DNA from: Myroides guanonis
Lineage (GTDB): Bacteria > Bacteroidota > Bacteroidia > Flavobacteriales > Flavobacteriaceae
DNA: 64,000 nucleotides
Direction of reading: 5' to 3'
Assembly: GCF_900114085.1 (NCBI RefSeq)
Contig: NZ_FORU01000002.1
Span: 186,001 to 250,000 of the forward strand
Shown here piece after piece: positions 51,192-60,711 of this stretch. The stretch's first letter is position 1. Every line of letters begins with the position of its first letter. The position numbers and the translations under genes were made by a program. The notes beneath the pieces were generated by a model that was given only the letters and a program-made list of their open reading frames with translations, was not told where the DNA came from and did no database searches.

Positions 51192-54100
51192 ATGATTAAA
51201 AAGTGGTTATACATACTTCTACTACTCTCTGTTTCTAGCCATTATGCACAGGAACAAGAATCTCTATACAAGTCGTTGATATGGATTGCGAGTCAAGATA
51301 CCCTCAACATAGAAACAAAAGGGTTAAACCCCTCCTATTTTGAAATATTAAAAAATGATGCACTACTAGTTCCCTCGGAGTCCTATGAAGTGGATTTCAA
51401 AAATAGTCAAGTCATCTTAAAGGATCAATCTTTAAAAAAGGACACACTAGTAATAAAATATCTAAAACTCCCTAACTTCATAACAAAAACCTATAGTTTC
51501 TATGATCCAGATCGAATCGTAGCCAATGAAGCAGGACAATACGTCTTTCAACATCAAGATCGAAAAACTTATAACTTCATTCCTTTTGAAGGACTACAAA
51601 CCTCTGGAAGTCTCTCTCGTGGACTAACTATGGGAAACAATCAAAACGCTGTAACCAATTCCAATTTAGATCTTCAAATAACCGGAAAATTATCAGACAA
51701 AATTAGTCTTAGAGCCTCATTACAGGACAGCAATGCCCCGCTACAAAATGGAGGATACTCTCAAAAAATAAATGAATTTGATCAAATATTTATAGAGCTA
51801 TTCTCTGACACTTGGTCAATAAAAGCAGGTGATATATTTTTAGAAAATAGGAGTTCAAAATTCTTAAATTTCAATAAAAAAGTACAAGGACTAGCTACAA
51901 AATTCACGTTTGGAAATGAAGAATCTGAAACAACTATTGAAACTGCAGGAGCACTAGCAAGAGGACAATATGCTAAAAGCACATTTCAAGGTCAAGAAGG
52001 AAACCAAGGTCCTTACAAACTTAAAGGCCCAAAAGGAGAGCTATTCATCCTAATAATATCAGGTTCCGAAACAGTTTACGTAAACGGAGTGACACTACAA
52101 AGAGGAGAGAACAACGACTATGTAATTGATTACAACTCTGGAGAGATTCGATTCACAACACAATTTCCAATAACAGAAGATATGCGAATTGCTGTAGAAT
52201 ATCAATTCACTGACCGAAATTACACTCGATTTGTAGCGTACAATAACATACAACATAAAAGAGAAACGTGGAACGTGGGAGGAGCTTTCTTCATCGAATC
52301 CGATTTAAAAAACCAACCCCTTCAACAAAGTCTAACCCAAGAACAAGTTGAAGTTTTAAAGAATGCTGGAAATGACCCCAATAAAATGACTGCCCCATCA
52401 GCCTACTTAGATAGCTATGCAGAAAACAAAATATTATACATCAAAAAGATGAACGATGATGGAAGTTTCTATTTTGAATTTTCCAACAATCCTAATGACG
52501 AGCTCTATACTGTATACTTTAGTTTAGTTGGGAATAACAATGGAGATTATATCATAGAAAACAGTCAAACAAACGGAAAAATATATAAATACACATCACC
52601 AATAAATGGACAACCCCAAGGTAACTACGCACCTATTTCAAAACTCATTGCTCCTATAAGAAATACTGTTGCCAGTTTAAACGCCAGTTATCATCCAACA
52701 GAAAAAACTGAAATAAAGGTTGAGGGAGCCTTTAGCAATAGCGATCAGAACCTCTTTTCTACAATAGAAGATGAAGATAATCAAGGATGGGCTACTGAAA
52801 TAATAGCTAAACAACAACTTTGGAATAACATTAATTTAAAACTTGAAGCCTTTGCTAACCTACAATTCGTTGACAAACGATTTAAGTCATTGGAAAACCT
52901 ATATTCTATTGAATTCGATAGAGATTGGAATCTTCAATACACAGAAGGAAGTCAAAGTTTGTTTACAACAGGATTAAAAACTAGTTTTAGAGAGTTTGGT
53001 ACTCTTACCTATCAAATAGAAACACTAAAATATGGGACAACTTTTAAAGGAAAAAGACATCGCCTATTTGGTTCCATTAGAACAAATAGATGGTTAGGTC
53101 ATACTGAAAATAGTTTGTTAGAAGCAACATCATTAGACAATAAAACTTCCTTTGTAAGAGGAAATTTACAAGTAAAATACCATTTTGGTAAAAATTGGAT
53201 AGGCAGTTCTCTTGCCTATGAAAACCAAGAAGAAAAGAATCAAAATACAAAACAACTCAACCCACTCAATCATAGATTCTCAGAATTCAAAAACTTTATT
53301 GGAAGAGGTGATTCCTTGAGCGTATACGCAGAATTTGGATGGATTCACAGAATCAACGATAGCATCCACAACCAGAGATTTAAGAAAGTATCAACAGCCA
53401 ATACCTTTTATTTTAAATCAAAGTTAATTCAGAATGAGCGTAGAGATTTAAGCTTTTATGTAAACCATAGAACCGTAAACTACACACTTCAAAAACCCAA
53501 TCAAGAACAGACATTAAATTCAAGAGTCAACTATAACGATCAATTTTTTAATGGTTTCATACAAACCAATACAGCATACGAAACAAGTTCAGGAACTATT
53601 GCGCAACAAGAATTCACCTATTTAAAAGTTGAACCAGATCAAGGCGTATATATGTGGAATGACTACAACAATAATGGAATACAAGAACTTGAAGAATTTG
53701 AAGTCGCACCCTTTCCAGATCAGGCAATTTATGTTCGACTATATCTTCCCAATCAAGTTTTCGTTCAAACACATCAAAATAAATTCTCACAATCTATCAA
53801 TCTAAATCCAACACAATGGCAAAATAGTGATGGACTGAAGAAAGCACTTTCACACTTTCACAACCAAACCTCTTTTTTGGTAGATAGAAATGAATTTAAA
53901 ACAGGAAACAAAACAAATTTTAATCCATTTAATAAAAACGATGACAACTTAGCTGGTTTAAATCAAAGCTTTCGAAATAGTTTGTTTTACAATCGTGGAA
54001 AGCAGAAACACTCTCTAACCTATACATATTTAAATACCCGTAGTAAAAACCTTCTATCCTATGGCTCTCAAGAAAACAGTATAACTTCTCAACAATTATT

Positions 54101-54602
54101 CTATAATCATCTTATAAAAAAAACATGGCTATTATCCTTTAGTTCTAAAATATCAAATCAAGAAACACTTTCAGAAAACTATGATGCTAAAAACTATGAA
54201 CTAGAAATATATAGCATAGAACCAAAAATATCATACCTGTTCACCCAAAACACAAGTTTAGATATCTTCTATGAATTTCAGCAAAAAGAAAATATTATTT
54301 CTAAAACTGAGTTATTAAAGCAACATCAATTAGGTATATCTTTTCAGTATAATTCAAAACAGAAAATGTCTATAAATGGAGAACTTGCATTCTATGAAAA
54401 TATATTCAAAGGAAATTCATACTCACCCGTAGCATATCAAATGTTAGAAGGTTTACAAGTAGGTAAAAATCTTACTTGGAGATTAATGTTTCAAAAAAAA
54501 CTAACTGAATATCTAGATATGAGCATTAATTATCAAGGAAGAAGTAATGAAGAAACCAATACCATACACACCGGCACAGTACAATTAAGGGCATTCTTCT
54601 AA
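51192..54602 (+). CDS. Large outer-membrane beta-barrel-like protein of unknown function
   Basis: I recognise this only as a large conserved flavobacterial-type protein without a known role. The 1136 residues start with a signal peptide (MIKKWLYILLLLSVSSHYAQ, cleavage near residue 20) and contain many alternating short strands rich in Asn, Gln, Tyr and Ser. A region near 135-210 (SLSRGLTMGNNQNAVTNS, LQITGKLSDKISLRAS, IKAGDIFLENR) looks like the start of a barrel, and the protein ends in a terminal Phe (LRAFF), as outer-membrane barrels do. An EF-hand-like acidic stretch (DYNNNGIQELEEFE) lies near residue 825. It sits between aspartate kinase and a 2H phosphoesterase gene. Confidence 0.75.
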   Translation: MIKKWLYILLLLSVSSHYAQEQESLYKSLIWIASQDTLNIETKGLNPSYFEILKNDALLVPSESYEVDFKNSQVILKDQSLKKDTLVIKYLKLPNFITKTYSFYDPDRIVANEAGQYVFQHQDRKTYNFIPFEGLQTSGSLSRGLTMGNNQNAVTNSNLDLQITGKLSDKISLRASLQDSNAPLQNGGYSQKINEFDQIFIELFSDTWSIKAGDIFLENRSSKFLNFNKKVQGLATKFTFGNEESETTIETAGALARGQYAKSTFQGQEGNQGPYKLKGPKGELFILIISGSETVYVNGVTLQRGENNDYVIDYNSGEIRFTTQFPITEDMRIAVEYQFTDRNYTRFVAYNNIQHKRETWNVGGAFFIESDLKNQPLQQSLTQEQVEVLKNAGNDPNKMTAPSAYLDSYAENKILYIKKMNDDGSFYFEFSNNPNDELYTVYFSLVGNNNGDYIIENSQTNGKIYKYTSPINGQPQGNYAPISKLIAPIRNTVASLNASYHPTEKTEIKVEGAFSNSDQNLFSTIEDEDNQGWATEIIAKQQLWNNINLKLEAFANLQFVDKRFKSLENLYSIEFDRDWNLQYTEGSQSLFTTGLKTSFREFGTLTYQIETLKYGTTFKGKRHRLFGSIRTNRWLGHTENSLLEATSLDNKTSFVRGNLQVKYHFGKNWIGSSLAYENQEEKNQNTKQLNPLNHRFSEFKNFIGRGDSLSVYAEFGWIHRINDSIHNQRFKKVSTANTFYFKSKLIQNERRDLSFYVNHRTVNYTLQKPNQEQTLNSRVNYNDQFFNGFIQTNTAYETSSGTIAQQEFTYLKVEPDQGVYMWNDYNNNGIQELEEFEVAPFPDQAIYVRLYLPNQVFVQTHQNKFSQSINLNPTQWQNSDGLKKALSHFHNQTSFLVDRNEFKTGNKTNFNPFNKNDDNLAGLNQSFRNSLFYNRGKQKHSLTYTYLNTRSKNLLSYGSQENSITSQQLFYNHLIKKTWLLSFSSKISNQETLSENYDAKNYELEIYSIEPKISYLFTQNTSLDIFYEFQQKENIISKTELLKQHQLGISFQYNSKQKMSINGELAFYENIFKGNSYSPVAYQMLEGLQVGKNLTWRLMFQKKLTEYLDMSINYQGRSNEETNTIHTGTVQLRAFF

Positions 54603-54632
54603 AAAATAGTTGAATTAAAAGAAAATAAAATT

Positions 54633-55193
54633 ATGATTGATAAATACTCAATTGTTTTTCAACCAAACGAAAACTTAGTAGAATTAGTCAGAGCAATGAA
54701 GCTAGAACTAGCCGAAGAAATAGGTTGGTATAACAGTAAGAATTCACTTGCTCATATAAGTATAGTTGAATTTAAAGCTCAAGTAGATGAAATATCACGC
54801 ATTCATAAGCAAATCACACGTTGTTCCGAACGATTCAAACCAGTAACAATTCATTTCCAATCATTCGGAACCTATCCAAATGGAGCATTGTATTTAGAAG
54901 TTGATACTAAGTCCAAGGAGATATTAAAAGAGTATAGTCTTCAACTTATAGAGGAATTTCAAATTAAACTATTGGAAAAATCAAATGACCCGCACCTTTC
55001 TATAGCAAGAAAGCTCGACGAAAAAAAAATCGAAAAAGCACTTAAATTATTTAGTACTCCTCATATAACCTCGGAAATAACCAACATATCACTTCGAAAA
55101 TTCAACCCTATTAAAAAACAATACGACATTATTCATTCCTATCCATTACTTAACCTAGGAGACAACAGAGACAAACAACTTGAACTATTTTAA
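54633..55193 (+). CDS. 2'-5' RNA ligase family protein (2H phosphoesterase)
   Basis: This 186-residue protein has the two H-x-(S/T) motifs of the 2H phosphoesterase superfamily, AHISIVEF near residue 48 and PHLSIARKL near residue 120. Such enzymes act on 2'-5' or cyclic phosphodiester bonds of RNA or nucleotides; the substrate is unknown. It begins 30 bases after the large outer-membrane protein gene, so the two may be cotranscribed. Confidence 0.85.
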   Translation: MIDKYSIVFQPNENLVELVRAMKLELAEEIGWYNSKNSLAHISIVEFKAQVDEISRIHKQITRCSERFKPVTIHFQSFGTYPNGALYLEVDTKSKEILKEYSLQLIEEFQIKLLEKSNDPHLSIARKLDEKKIEKALKLFSTPHITSEITNISLRKFNPIKKQYDIIHSYPLLNLGDNRDKQLELF

Positions 55194-55265
55194 GTAATTA
55201 TACATTCTTAAAGAATAACAAAACAGGAAGATTGAACCCAACTTTTCGAGCAAAATAAAAATGTG

Positions 55266-55273
55266 TACTTTTG
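55266..55273 (+). promoter_or_regulatory. DUF3109 gene promoter, -7 element
   Basis: TACTTTTG matches TAnnTTTG exactly, 24 bases before the ATG at 55297, and lies inside the longer frame that would start at 55261. Confidence 0.6.
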
Positions 55274-55296
55274 CAGAAAATAAATATCAAACAACA

Positions 55297-55863
55297 ATGT
55301 TTCAAATAGGTAAAACCATAGTATCAGACGAATTATTAGAAAAAGAATTCGTTTGTAATCTAAGCGCATGTAAAGGTCAATGTTGCGTAGATGGAGATGC
55401 AGGAGCTCCATTAGACGAGGATGAATTAGAAATTATGGAAAAAATTTATCCTATTGTAAAACCATTCCTAAGACCAGAAGGTATAGAGGCCATTGAAAAA
55501 CAAGGAACCTCTATAAAAGGCGAAGATGGAGATTGGGAAACACCTTTGATCAACGGAGCAGATTGTGCATATGTAATTTTCGATAGAGACACTGCTCTTT
55601 GTGGAATAGAACAAGCTTACAACCAAGGTCTAATTGATTGGAAAAAACCAATATCTTGTCATTTATATCCTGTTAGAATTCGTGAATTTACAGATTTCTC
55701 CGCCGTAAATTACCATAGATGGCATATATGCAGTGATGCTTGTGAATTAGGTAAAGAACTAGAAGTACCAGTTTACAGATTTTTAAAAGACGCTTTGACT
55801 AGAAAATTTGGAGCTGCATGGTATAACGAACTAGACACTATTGCAAAAGACCTTAAGAAATAA
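55297..55863 (+). CDS. DUF3109 family protein, Cys-rich
   Basis: This 188-residue protein belongs to DUF3109, a family common in Bacteroidota with no proven role. Cysteines cluster at the N-terminus (VCNLSACKGQCCVDGDAG) and recur at GADCAYVIF, ALCGIEQ, ISCHLYPVRI and HICSDACELG, suggesting a bound metal or iron-sulfur centre. The start at 55297 (MFQIGKTIVSDELL) is preferred because a TACTTTTG promoter element overlaps the frame upstream. Confidence 0.85.
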   Translation: MFQIGKTIVSDELLEKEFVCNLSACKGQCCVDGDAGAPLDEDELEIMEKIYPIVKPFLRPEGIEAIEKQGTSIKGEDGDWETPLINGADCAYVIFDRDTALCGIEQAYNQGLIDWKKPISCHLYPVRIREFTDFSAVNYHRWHICSDACELGKELEVPVYRFLKDALTRKFGAAWYNELDTIAKDLKK

Positions 55864-55865
55864 CA

Positions 55866-56303
55866 CTACTTTATATACAAAAAACTATTCTTATAATCAA
55901 TAATAGCTTCACCACGTAAAAGTACATCTGCACCTATGATACCGTGAACCGTTTTTACTTTATATTCGATTAAAGCTGTGTTTACATGTGATAAATCTAA
56001 AAGAACAAAATTAAAGTCAGTACATTTCCAACGTCCCAATTGTAATTTATTATCATAAGTTACTTGTGTAAACATACCATTTGCACCAGCACCAGAAGCT
56101 TTAGTTGGTGAATCAGTGGCAACTAATTCAAAAAAATCTTTAGAACCAAAATCCACACAGCTATTTGAAGCTCCAGTATCTAAAATAAAATCACCCACAA
56201 TTCCGTTTATTTTCACTTTAATAAAAAGATGCTGTGTTTTAGAAACTTTAAACCCAATTCTCTTATAACCATCTTTTTTTAATATGTCTTGTAAGTTTTC
56301 CAT
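55866..56303 (-). CDS. Retropepsin-like aspartic protease
   Basis: This 145-residue protein has a single DTG-type aspartic protease motif (FILDTGASNSCVD, near residue 42) and a later GIIGADVLLRG motif, the pattern of retropepsin-like clan AA proteins that work as dimers. No signal peptide or membrane segment is seen. Substrate and role are unknown. Its stop lies 2 bases from the converging DUF3109 gene, without a terminator hairpin between them. Confidence 0.85.
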   Translation of the reverse strand: MENLQDILKKDGYKRIGFKVSKTQHLFIKVKINGIVGDFILDTGASNSCVDFGSKDFFELVATDSPTKASGAGANGMFTQVTYDNKLQLGRWKCTDFNFVLLDLSHVNTALIEYKVKTVHGIIGADVLLRGEAIIDYKNSFLYIK

Positions 56304-56336
56304 AAGCTAAAAATAGTTTAAAATCTTAATTTGAGG

Positions 56337-56344
56337 TAATTTTG
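56337..56344 (+). promoter_or_regulatory. tatD promoter, -7 element
   Basis: TAATTTTG matches TAnnTTTG exactly, 38 bases before the ATG at 56383. Confidence 0.55.
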
Positions 56345-56382
56345 CAGTCAAATTTGTTTAAAAACACAAACTAAAAGTACGA

Positions 56383-57150
56383 ATGATTTTAACAGACACC
56401 CATACACATTTATATTCCGATGCCTTTGAAGACGATCGCAAAGAAACGATAAATAGGGCAATATCAAATGGAGTCACTCGTTTTTTTATTCCGGCTATAG
56501 ACTCTGGATATACACAAAGCATGTATGATTTAGAAACTGCTTATCCAGAAAACGTGTTTCTAATGATGGGATTACATCCAACTAGCGTAAAAGAGAACTA
56601 CCTAGAAGAATTAGCCTTTGTAGAAAGTGAATTAAACCGTCGTTCTTTTTATGCAGTAGGTGAAATAGGGATAGATTTGTATTGGGACAAAAGTACTTTA
56701 GGTATTCAACAAGAAGCCTTTCAATATCAAATACAATTGGCAAAGAAACACCAGCTTCCCATCAACATACACTGTAGAGATGCCTTTGACGAAGTATTTG
56801 AAGTACTTGAAAAAGAAAAAGGAATAGGGCTAAAAGGTATTTTTCATTGTTTTACTGGAACCGAGGAACAAGCTCATCAAGCCACATCCTACAATCTAAA
56901 ATTAGGAATAGGAGGAGTAGTAACATTTAAAAATGGTAAGATAGACCAGTTCCTAAACAAAATTTCAATTGAAAACATCGTGCTAGAAACAGATTCTCCT
57001 TATCTTGCACCCGTCCCATTTAGAGGCAAAAGAAATGAGAGCGGACACTTGGTATATGTAGCCGAAAAAATTGCGGAAATTTACGATTACCCGATAGAAA
57101 AAGTAGCTGAAATAACTACTGCAAATTCAAAAGCAGTATTTGGCATTTAA
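56383..57150 (+). CDS. tatD: TatD family deoxyribonuclease
   Basis: TatD proteins are metal-dependent 3'-5' exonucleases linked to DNA repair. The 255-residue protein shows the metal ligands ILTDTHTHLY at the start, AVGEIGIDLYWD near 95, INIHCRDAFDEV near 128, IFHCFTG near 153 and VLETDSPYLAPVPFRGK near 203, covering the full family pattern. It has its own promoter and is followed by the acyltransferase gene, whose promoter lies just after the tatD stop. Confidence 0.93.
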   Translation: MILTDTHTHLYSDAFEDDRKETINRAISNGVTRFFIPAIDSGYTQSMYDLETAYPENVFLMMGLHPTSVKENYLEELAFVESELNRRSFYAVGEIGIDLYWDKSTLGIQQEAFQYQIQLAKKHQLPINIHCRDAFDEVFEVLEKEKGIGLKGIFHCFTGTEEQAHQATSYNLKLGIGGVVTFKNGKIDQFLNKISIENIVLETDSPYLAPVPFRGKRNESGHLVYVAEKIAEIYDYPIEKVAEITTANSKAVFGI

Positions 57151-57167
57151 AAATGATAAACTTGCAA

Positions 57168-57175
57168 TACATTTG
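57168..57175 (+). promoter_or_regulatory. Acyltransferase gene promoter, -7 element
   Basis: TACATTTG matches TAnnTTTG exactly, 28 bases before the ATG at 57203, and lies inside the longer frame that would start at 57140. Confidence 0.6.
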
Positions 57176-57202
57176 CAAAAAGATATAATACAAAACCATA
57201 CA

Positions 57203-58339
57203 ATGTTAAAGTTCGATTCAATTCGTCATTACCACGATCACGAGGTAAATGAGGTGCTACAAAACATCTCCAAACACCCTATGATCAAAGCCTTGATGGG
57301 TTTTACTTTTCCAGAAAAAACGGAAGAACAATGGAGTGAAGAATTTAAGGAAGTGAATTCTATTCAAGACTTTCAAAAAAACTTCATTTACCATTCCATT
57401 CAAAAAGTACTCGAAAAGAGTTCTGAAGGATTGACTACTTCTGGATTTGAAAAACTAGACAAAAACACTGCCTACTTTTTCATATCAAACCATCGCGATA
57501 TCATATTAGACACCTCTTTATTGAACGTAGCTCTTAAAGACCATGGTTTAATAATGACTGCTTCAGCAATTGGCGACAATTTAGTACAAAAAAGTTTTCT
57601 ATTAGCCCTAGCAAAACTAAATCGCAATTTCCTAGTAAAAAGAGGTCTTGCACCTAGAGAATTATTAGAAAGCTCAAAACTAATGTCCGAATACATTAAT
57701 CATCTACTATTTGAACAAAATCGCTCAGTATGGATTGCACAAAGAGAAGGTCGAACAAAAGATGGAAATGACACAACGAATCCAGGTGTATTAAAAATGC
57801 TTGCTATGGCATCGGATGAAGCAAATCTAATGGATTACTTCAAAAAGATCAAAATCGTACCCGTATCAATTTCATATGAGTATGATCCAACAGATGCATT
57901 AAAAATCCCACAACTATTAGCTAAAGCAAAAGACGAAATCTACATCAAGGAAAAAAACGAAGACTTCGTGAATCTTTTAAGTGGTGTAATAGGTCAGAAA
58001 AAGAGAATCCACATTCATGTAGGAGATGTACTTGATAAATCACTGAATGAAATTCAGAGAGGAAACTGTAATAACAATAAGCAAATACAAGCATTGGCTC
58101 AACTTATAGATGAGTCAATCTACGAACACTATCACTTATGGCCTACGAATTATATAGCTTATGATTTGATGCATGGTGGTAATCTCTTCAGCAATAAATA
58201 TACAGAGAAAGAAAAACAACTATTCTTAAGACGTTTAGAATTGAGAGTAGACAAAGACAACGACATTGTTTTTGACGGATTCTTAGCTATGTATGCAAAC
58301 CCAGTAATCAACAAATTAAAACTTAATAATGAGCTATAA
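57203..58339 (+). CDS. PlsC/PlsB-like acyltransferase
   Basis: This 378-residue protein carries the glycerolipid acyltransferase motifs: FISNHRDIILD with the HX4D catalytic set near residue 93, NFLVKRGL, and WIAQREGRTKDGND as the substrate-binding EGR motif. It has no clear membrane helix, so it is probably peripheral. I prefer the start at 57203 (MLKFDSIRHYHD); the longer frame overlaps tatD and contains the promoter element. The asparaginase gene overlaps its end by 11 bases. Confidence 0.82.
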   Translation: MLKFDSIRHYHDHEVNEVLQNISKHPMIKALMGFTFPEKTEEQWSEEFKEVNSIQDFQKNFIYHSIQKVLEKSSEGLTTSGFEKLDKNTAYFFISNHRDIILDTSLLNVALKDHGLIMTASAIGDNLVQKSFLLALAKLNRNFLVKRGLAPRELLESSKLMSEYINHLLFEQNRSVWIAQREGRTKDGNDTTNPGVLKMLAMASDEANLMDYFKKIKIVPVSISYEYDPTDALKIPQLLAKAKDEIYIKEKNEDFVNLLSGVIGQKKRIHIHVGDVLDKSLNEIQRGNCNNNKQIQALAQLIDESIYEHYHLWPTNYIAYDLMHGGNLFSNKYTEKEKQLFLRRLELRVDKDNDIVFDGFLAMYANPVINKLKLNNEL

Positions 58340-59363
58340 ACCAGCCATACTACTGATTTACACCGGTGGAACTATCGGTATGGTAAAAGACTTTACAACA
58401 GGCGCATTAAAAGCATTTAATTTTGACCAATTACTAGAACGAATACCAGAATTACATCTATTAGAATGTACCATAGACACGTATTCATTTGAAGAACCTA
58501 TAGATTCTTCAGACATGAAACCCGAACACTGGGTAACAATGACAGAAGTAATCCAAAAACATTACAATAAATTTGATGGTTTTGTAATTCTCCATGGCTC
58601 AGACACTATGTCTTACTCAGCATCGGCGTTGAGTTTTATGTTGCAAAACCTATGTAAACCAGTAATATTAACTGGCTCTCAATTACCAATAGGAGATTTA
58701 CGAACGGATGCAAAAGAAAATCTAATAACTGCAATTCAAATAGCATCACTTCAGAAAGGCAATAGACCCCTCATACAAGAGGTTTGTCTATACTTTGAAT
58801 ACAAGCTATACCGAGGAAACAGAACCTCCAAGGTTAGTGCTGAATTGTTCAATGCATTTACATCACCTAATATCTCATATCTAGTAGAATCAGGAGTAAA
58901 CCTTAAAATAAAAGAAGAATCCTTATTAAAAGGAGATACTGATAAACCACTTCAAGTATATACGAATATGTTTGCCACTGTGCTCATTCTGAAAATTTAT
59001 CCAGGAATGAAACAAAACGTATTTGAATCCATTTTAAACATATCAGGATTAGAAGGAATCATATTAGAAACATATGGAGCAGGAAATGCACCAACAGAAA
59101 ACTGGTTCTTAACTACTTTAAAAAACGCAATCACAAATGGATTGAAAGTTATTAACGTAACACAATGTTCTAGTGGAAGTGTAGATATGGGCAAATACGA
59201 GACAAGCACAGAGATGAAGCAACTAGGAGTTATATCTGGAAAAGATATAACAACCGAAGGAGCCATAACTAAGTTAATGCATCTTTTAGGTAGAGGTAAC
59301 ATGAATAATGAGGAGTTCAAACAAGCATTTGAAAATCCTATATGTGGAGAATTAGACATATAA
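58329..59363 (+). CDS. ansA: L-asparaginase, type I (cytoplasmic)
   Basis: This enzyme hydrolyses asparagine to aspartate and ammonia. The 344-residue protein shows the first catalytic threonine in ILLIYTGGTIGM and the second in ILHGSDTMSYSASAL, and has no signal peptide, which fits the cytoplasmic type I enzyme. It overlaps the acyltransferase gene by 11 bases. No hairpin is seen before the tRNA gene 61 bases downstream. Confidence 0.94.
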   Translation: MSYKPAILLIYTGGTIGMVKDFTTGALKAFNFDQLLERIPELHLLECTIDTYSFEEPIDSSDMKPEHWVTMTEVIQKHYNKFDGFVILHGSDTMSYSASALSFMLQNLCKPVILTGSQLPIGDLRTDAKENLITAIQIASLQKGNRPLIQEVCLYFEYKLYRGNRTSKVSAELFNAFTSPNISYLVESGVNLKIKEESLLKGDTDKPLQVYTNMFATVLILKIYPGMKQNVFESILNISGLEGIILETYGAGNAPTENWFLTTLKNAITNGLKVINVTQCSSGSVDMGKYETSTEMKQLGVISGKDITTEGAITKLMHLLGRGNMNNEEFKQAFENPICGELDI

Positions 59364-59401
59364 TATTCCCCTAAAAACAGATTAAAAACAAATATATATT
59401 C

Positions 59402-59409
59402 TATATTTG
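59402..59409 (+). promoter_or_regulatory. tRNA-Ser promoter, -7 element
   Basis: TATATTTG matches TAnnTTTG exactly, 15 bases before the mature 5' end of the tRNA. Confidence 0.65.
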
Positions 59410-59424
59410 CCGTCATAGAAATTT

Positions 59425-59509
59425 AGAGAGGTGGCCGAGTGGTCGAAGGCGCACGCCTGGAAAGTGTGTATATGGTAATGTATCGAGGGTTCGAATCCCT
59501 TCCTCTCTG
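59425..59509 (+). tRNA. tRNA-Ser (anticodon GGA)
   Basis: The 85-base gene folds as a type II tRNA. The acceptor stem is AGAGAGG with CCTCTCT and discriminator G. The D arm contains GCCGAGTGGTCGAAGGC. The anticodon loop CTGGAAA gives anticodon GGA (59459-59461), which reads UCC and UCU. A long variable arm and the T loop TTCGAAT follow. CCA is not encoded. A promoter element and a terminator flank it. Confidence 0.97.
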
Positions 59510-59518
59510 CAAAGAAAA

Positions 59519-59547
59519 ACCGATAGTTTTCACTATCGGTTTTTTTG
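59519..59547 (+). terminator. tRNA-Ser terminator
   Basis: ACCGATAG (59519-59526) pairs with CTATCGGT (59533-59540) and is followed by seven T. Confidence 0.9.
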
Positions 59548-59749
59548 CTTTATAAACCTCACTCAAATACTCCACTTACTTAAAAAGGTGTAACAACAGC
59601 AATAATTCCTTAATCCCTATAAAGGAGAGCTTATTTTATAAAATATTTCCAAATCTAAAATGAACTCAACAAAGCGAAAGAAACCTATAGTTATTTAAAT
59701 CAATACAAACTACAAATACAGTATTCCTAGTTAGAAAGTAATATTAAAA

Positions 59750-59780
59750 CAAAAAACCGTCTCTAATTAAAGAGACGGTT
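59750..59780 (-). terminator. Terminator after the SusCD locus
   Basis: AACCGTCTCT (59755-59764) pairs perfectly with AGAGACGGTT (59771-59780); on the minus strand a T run follows. It ends the transcript that includes the DUF4302 gene. Between 59548 and 59750 I see nothing. Confidence 0.88.
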
Positions 59781-59806
59781 CTTAATTTATAGAAATCTAA
59801 ATTTTG

Positions 59807-60685
59807 TTATTGAATAATGACTGTATTTCCATTAGCCTCACCAACAAAACGATTACCATCTAAAACAAGTTCAGAAACTGAAGAACCATCTTCAAATTCT
59901 ATAGCTGGACTTACTTTAATAGAAGTAGGCGTAAAACCAACTCCAATACCTCCATTTTCATTCACAGACATTGTTCTATCAGCAGATAAAACTGTAGCAT
60001 AACGAGTAGTCTTAGTATATTTAAAATTATAAGTCATTGTTTCACCATTCTCAATAGTAAACAAAGTCTTTTTTGAAGCCACGACATCCATCATGACCCT
60101 GTTTAATCTTAAATCACTCCAATCCTCAGCCGTAGCACGTTCAAATTTGATATCGATTTTATCTCTATTTGATTTAAAATTGATTCCTTCGGAATCAAAT
60201 CCATAATATAAATATTGAAAATCACCTTTATAACCTTTTCCTGCAAACTTAAATGTACCGTTAGGGTTTTTTACATTAGGAAGCACTTCTGAATCACCTA
60301 ATAGATGTATATACGTACCTTGAGAAAACAACAAACTAACAGTACTACCTAATGCTATACTATATTCTGATGTATCAGGAACTAAAGGATTACCACTCCA
60401 ATCATATCCCAAATAAGGATCAAAATCAGAAATCATCGTCACATTATATCCATCGACAAACTTAAACAAATATGTAAATCCTCCTAATTGAGAATCATCT
60501 GTGAAGTATGTCATTTTCCATCCATCAACAGCAGATGTCAGTTCATTACTTAATTCTAGTTTTCGCTTTTCAAGTCGTTCAGTAGAATTTTCTTCAAACT
60601 TATTTTCAAAATTATCACCTTGACAAGCCCCAAGCGAAAGCACTAAACCTAATGCTATGAAACTTTTTATTAATCTTTTTTTCAT
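59807..60685 (-). CDS. DUF4302 family lipoprotein
   Basis: This 292-residue lipoprotein has a signal ending in the lipobox LGAC (Cys21) and a body matching DUF4302 (KLELSNELTSAVDGWKMTYF near 45-65 in part, with GGFTYLFKF). The family is found with SusC/SusD-like pairs in Bacteroidota and is presumably on the cell surface, but its ligand is unknown. It is the last gene of the locus, 26 bases after the HExxH lipoprotein gene, and a strong terminator follows. Confidence 0.85.
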   Translation of the reverse strand: MKKRLIKSFIALGLVLSLGACQGDNFENKFEENSTERLEKRKLELSNELTSAVDGWKMTYFTDDSQLGGFTYLFKFVDGYNVTMISDFDPYLGYDWSGNPLVPDTSEYSIALGSTVSLLFSQGTYIHLLGDSEVLPNVKNPNGTFKFAGKGYKGDFQYLYYGFDSEGINFKSNRDKIDIKFERATAEDWSDLRLNRVMMDVVASKKTLFTIENGETMTYNFKYTKTTRYATVLSADRTMSVNENGGIGVGFTPTSIKVSPAIEFEDGSSVSELVLDGNRFVGEANGNTVIIQ

Positions 60686-60711
60686 CTTTTTTAAATTAAG
60701 AACAATAAAGC

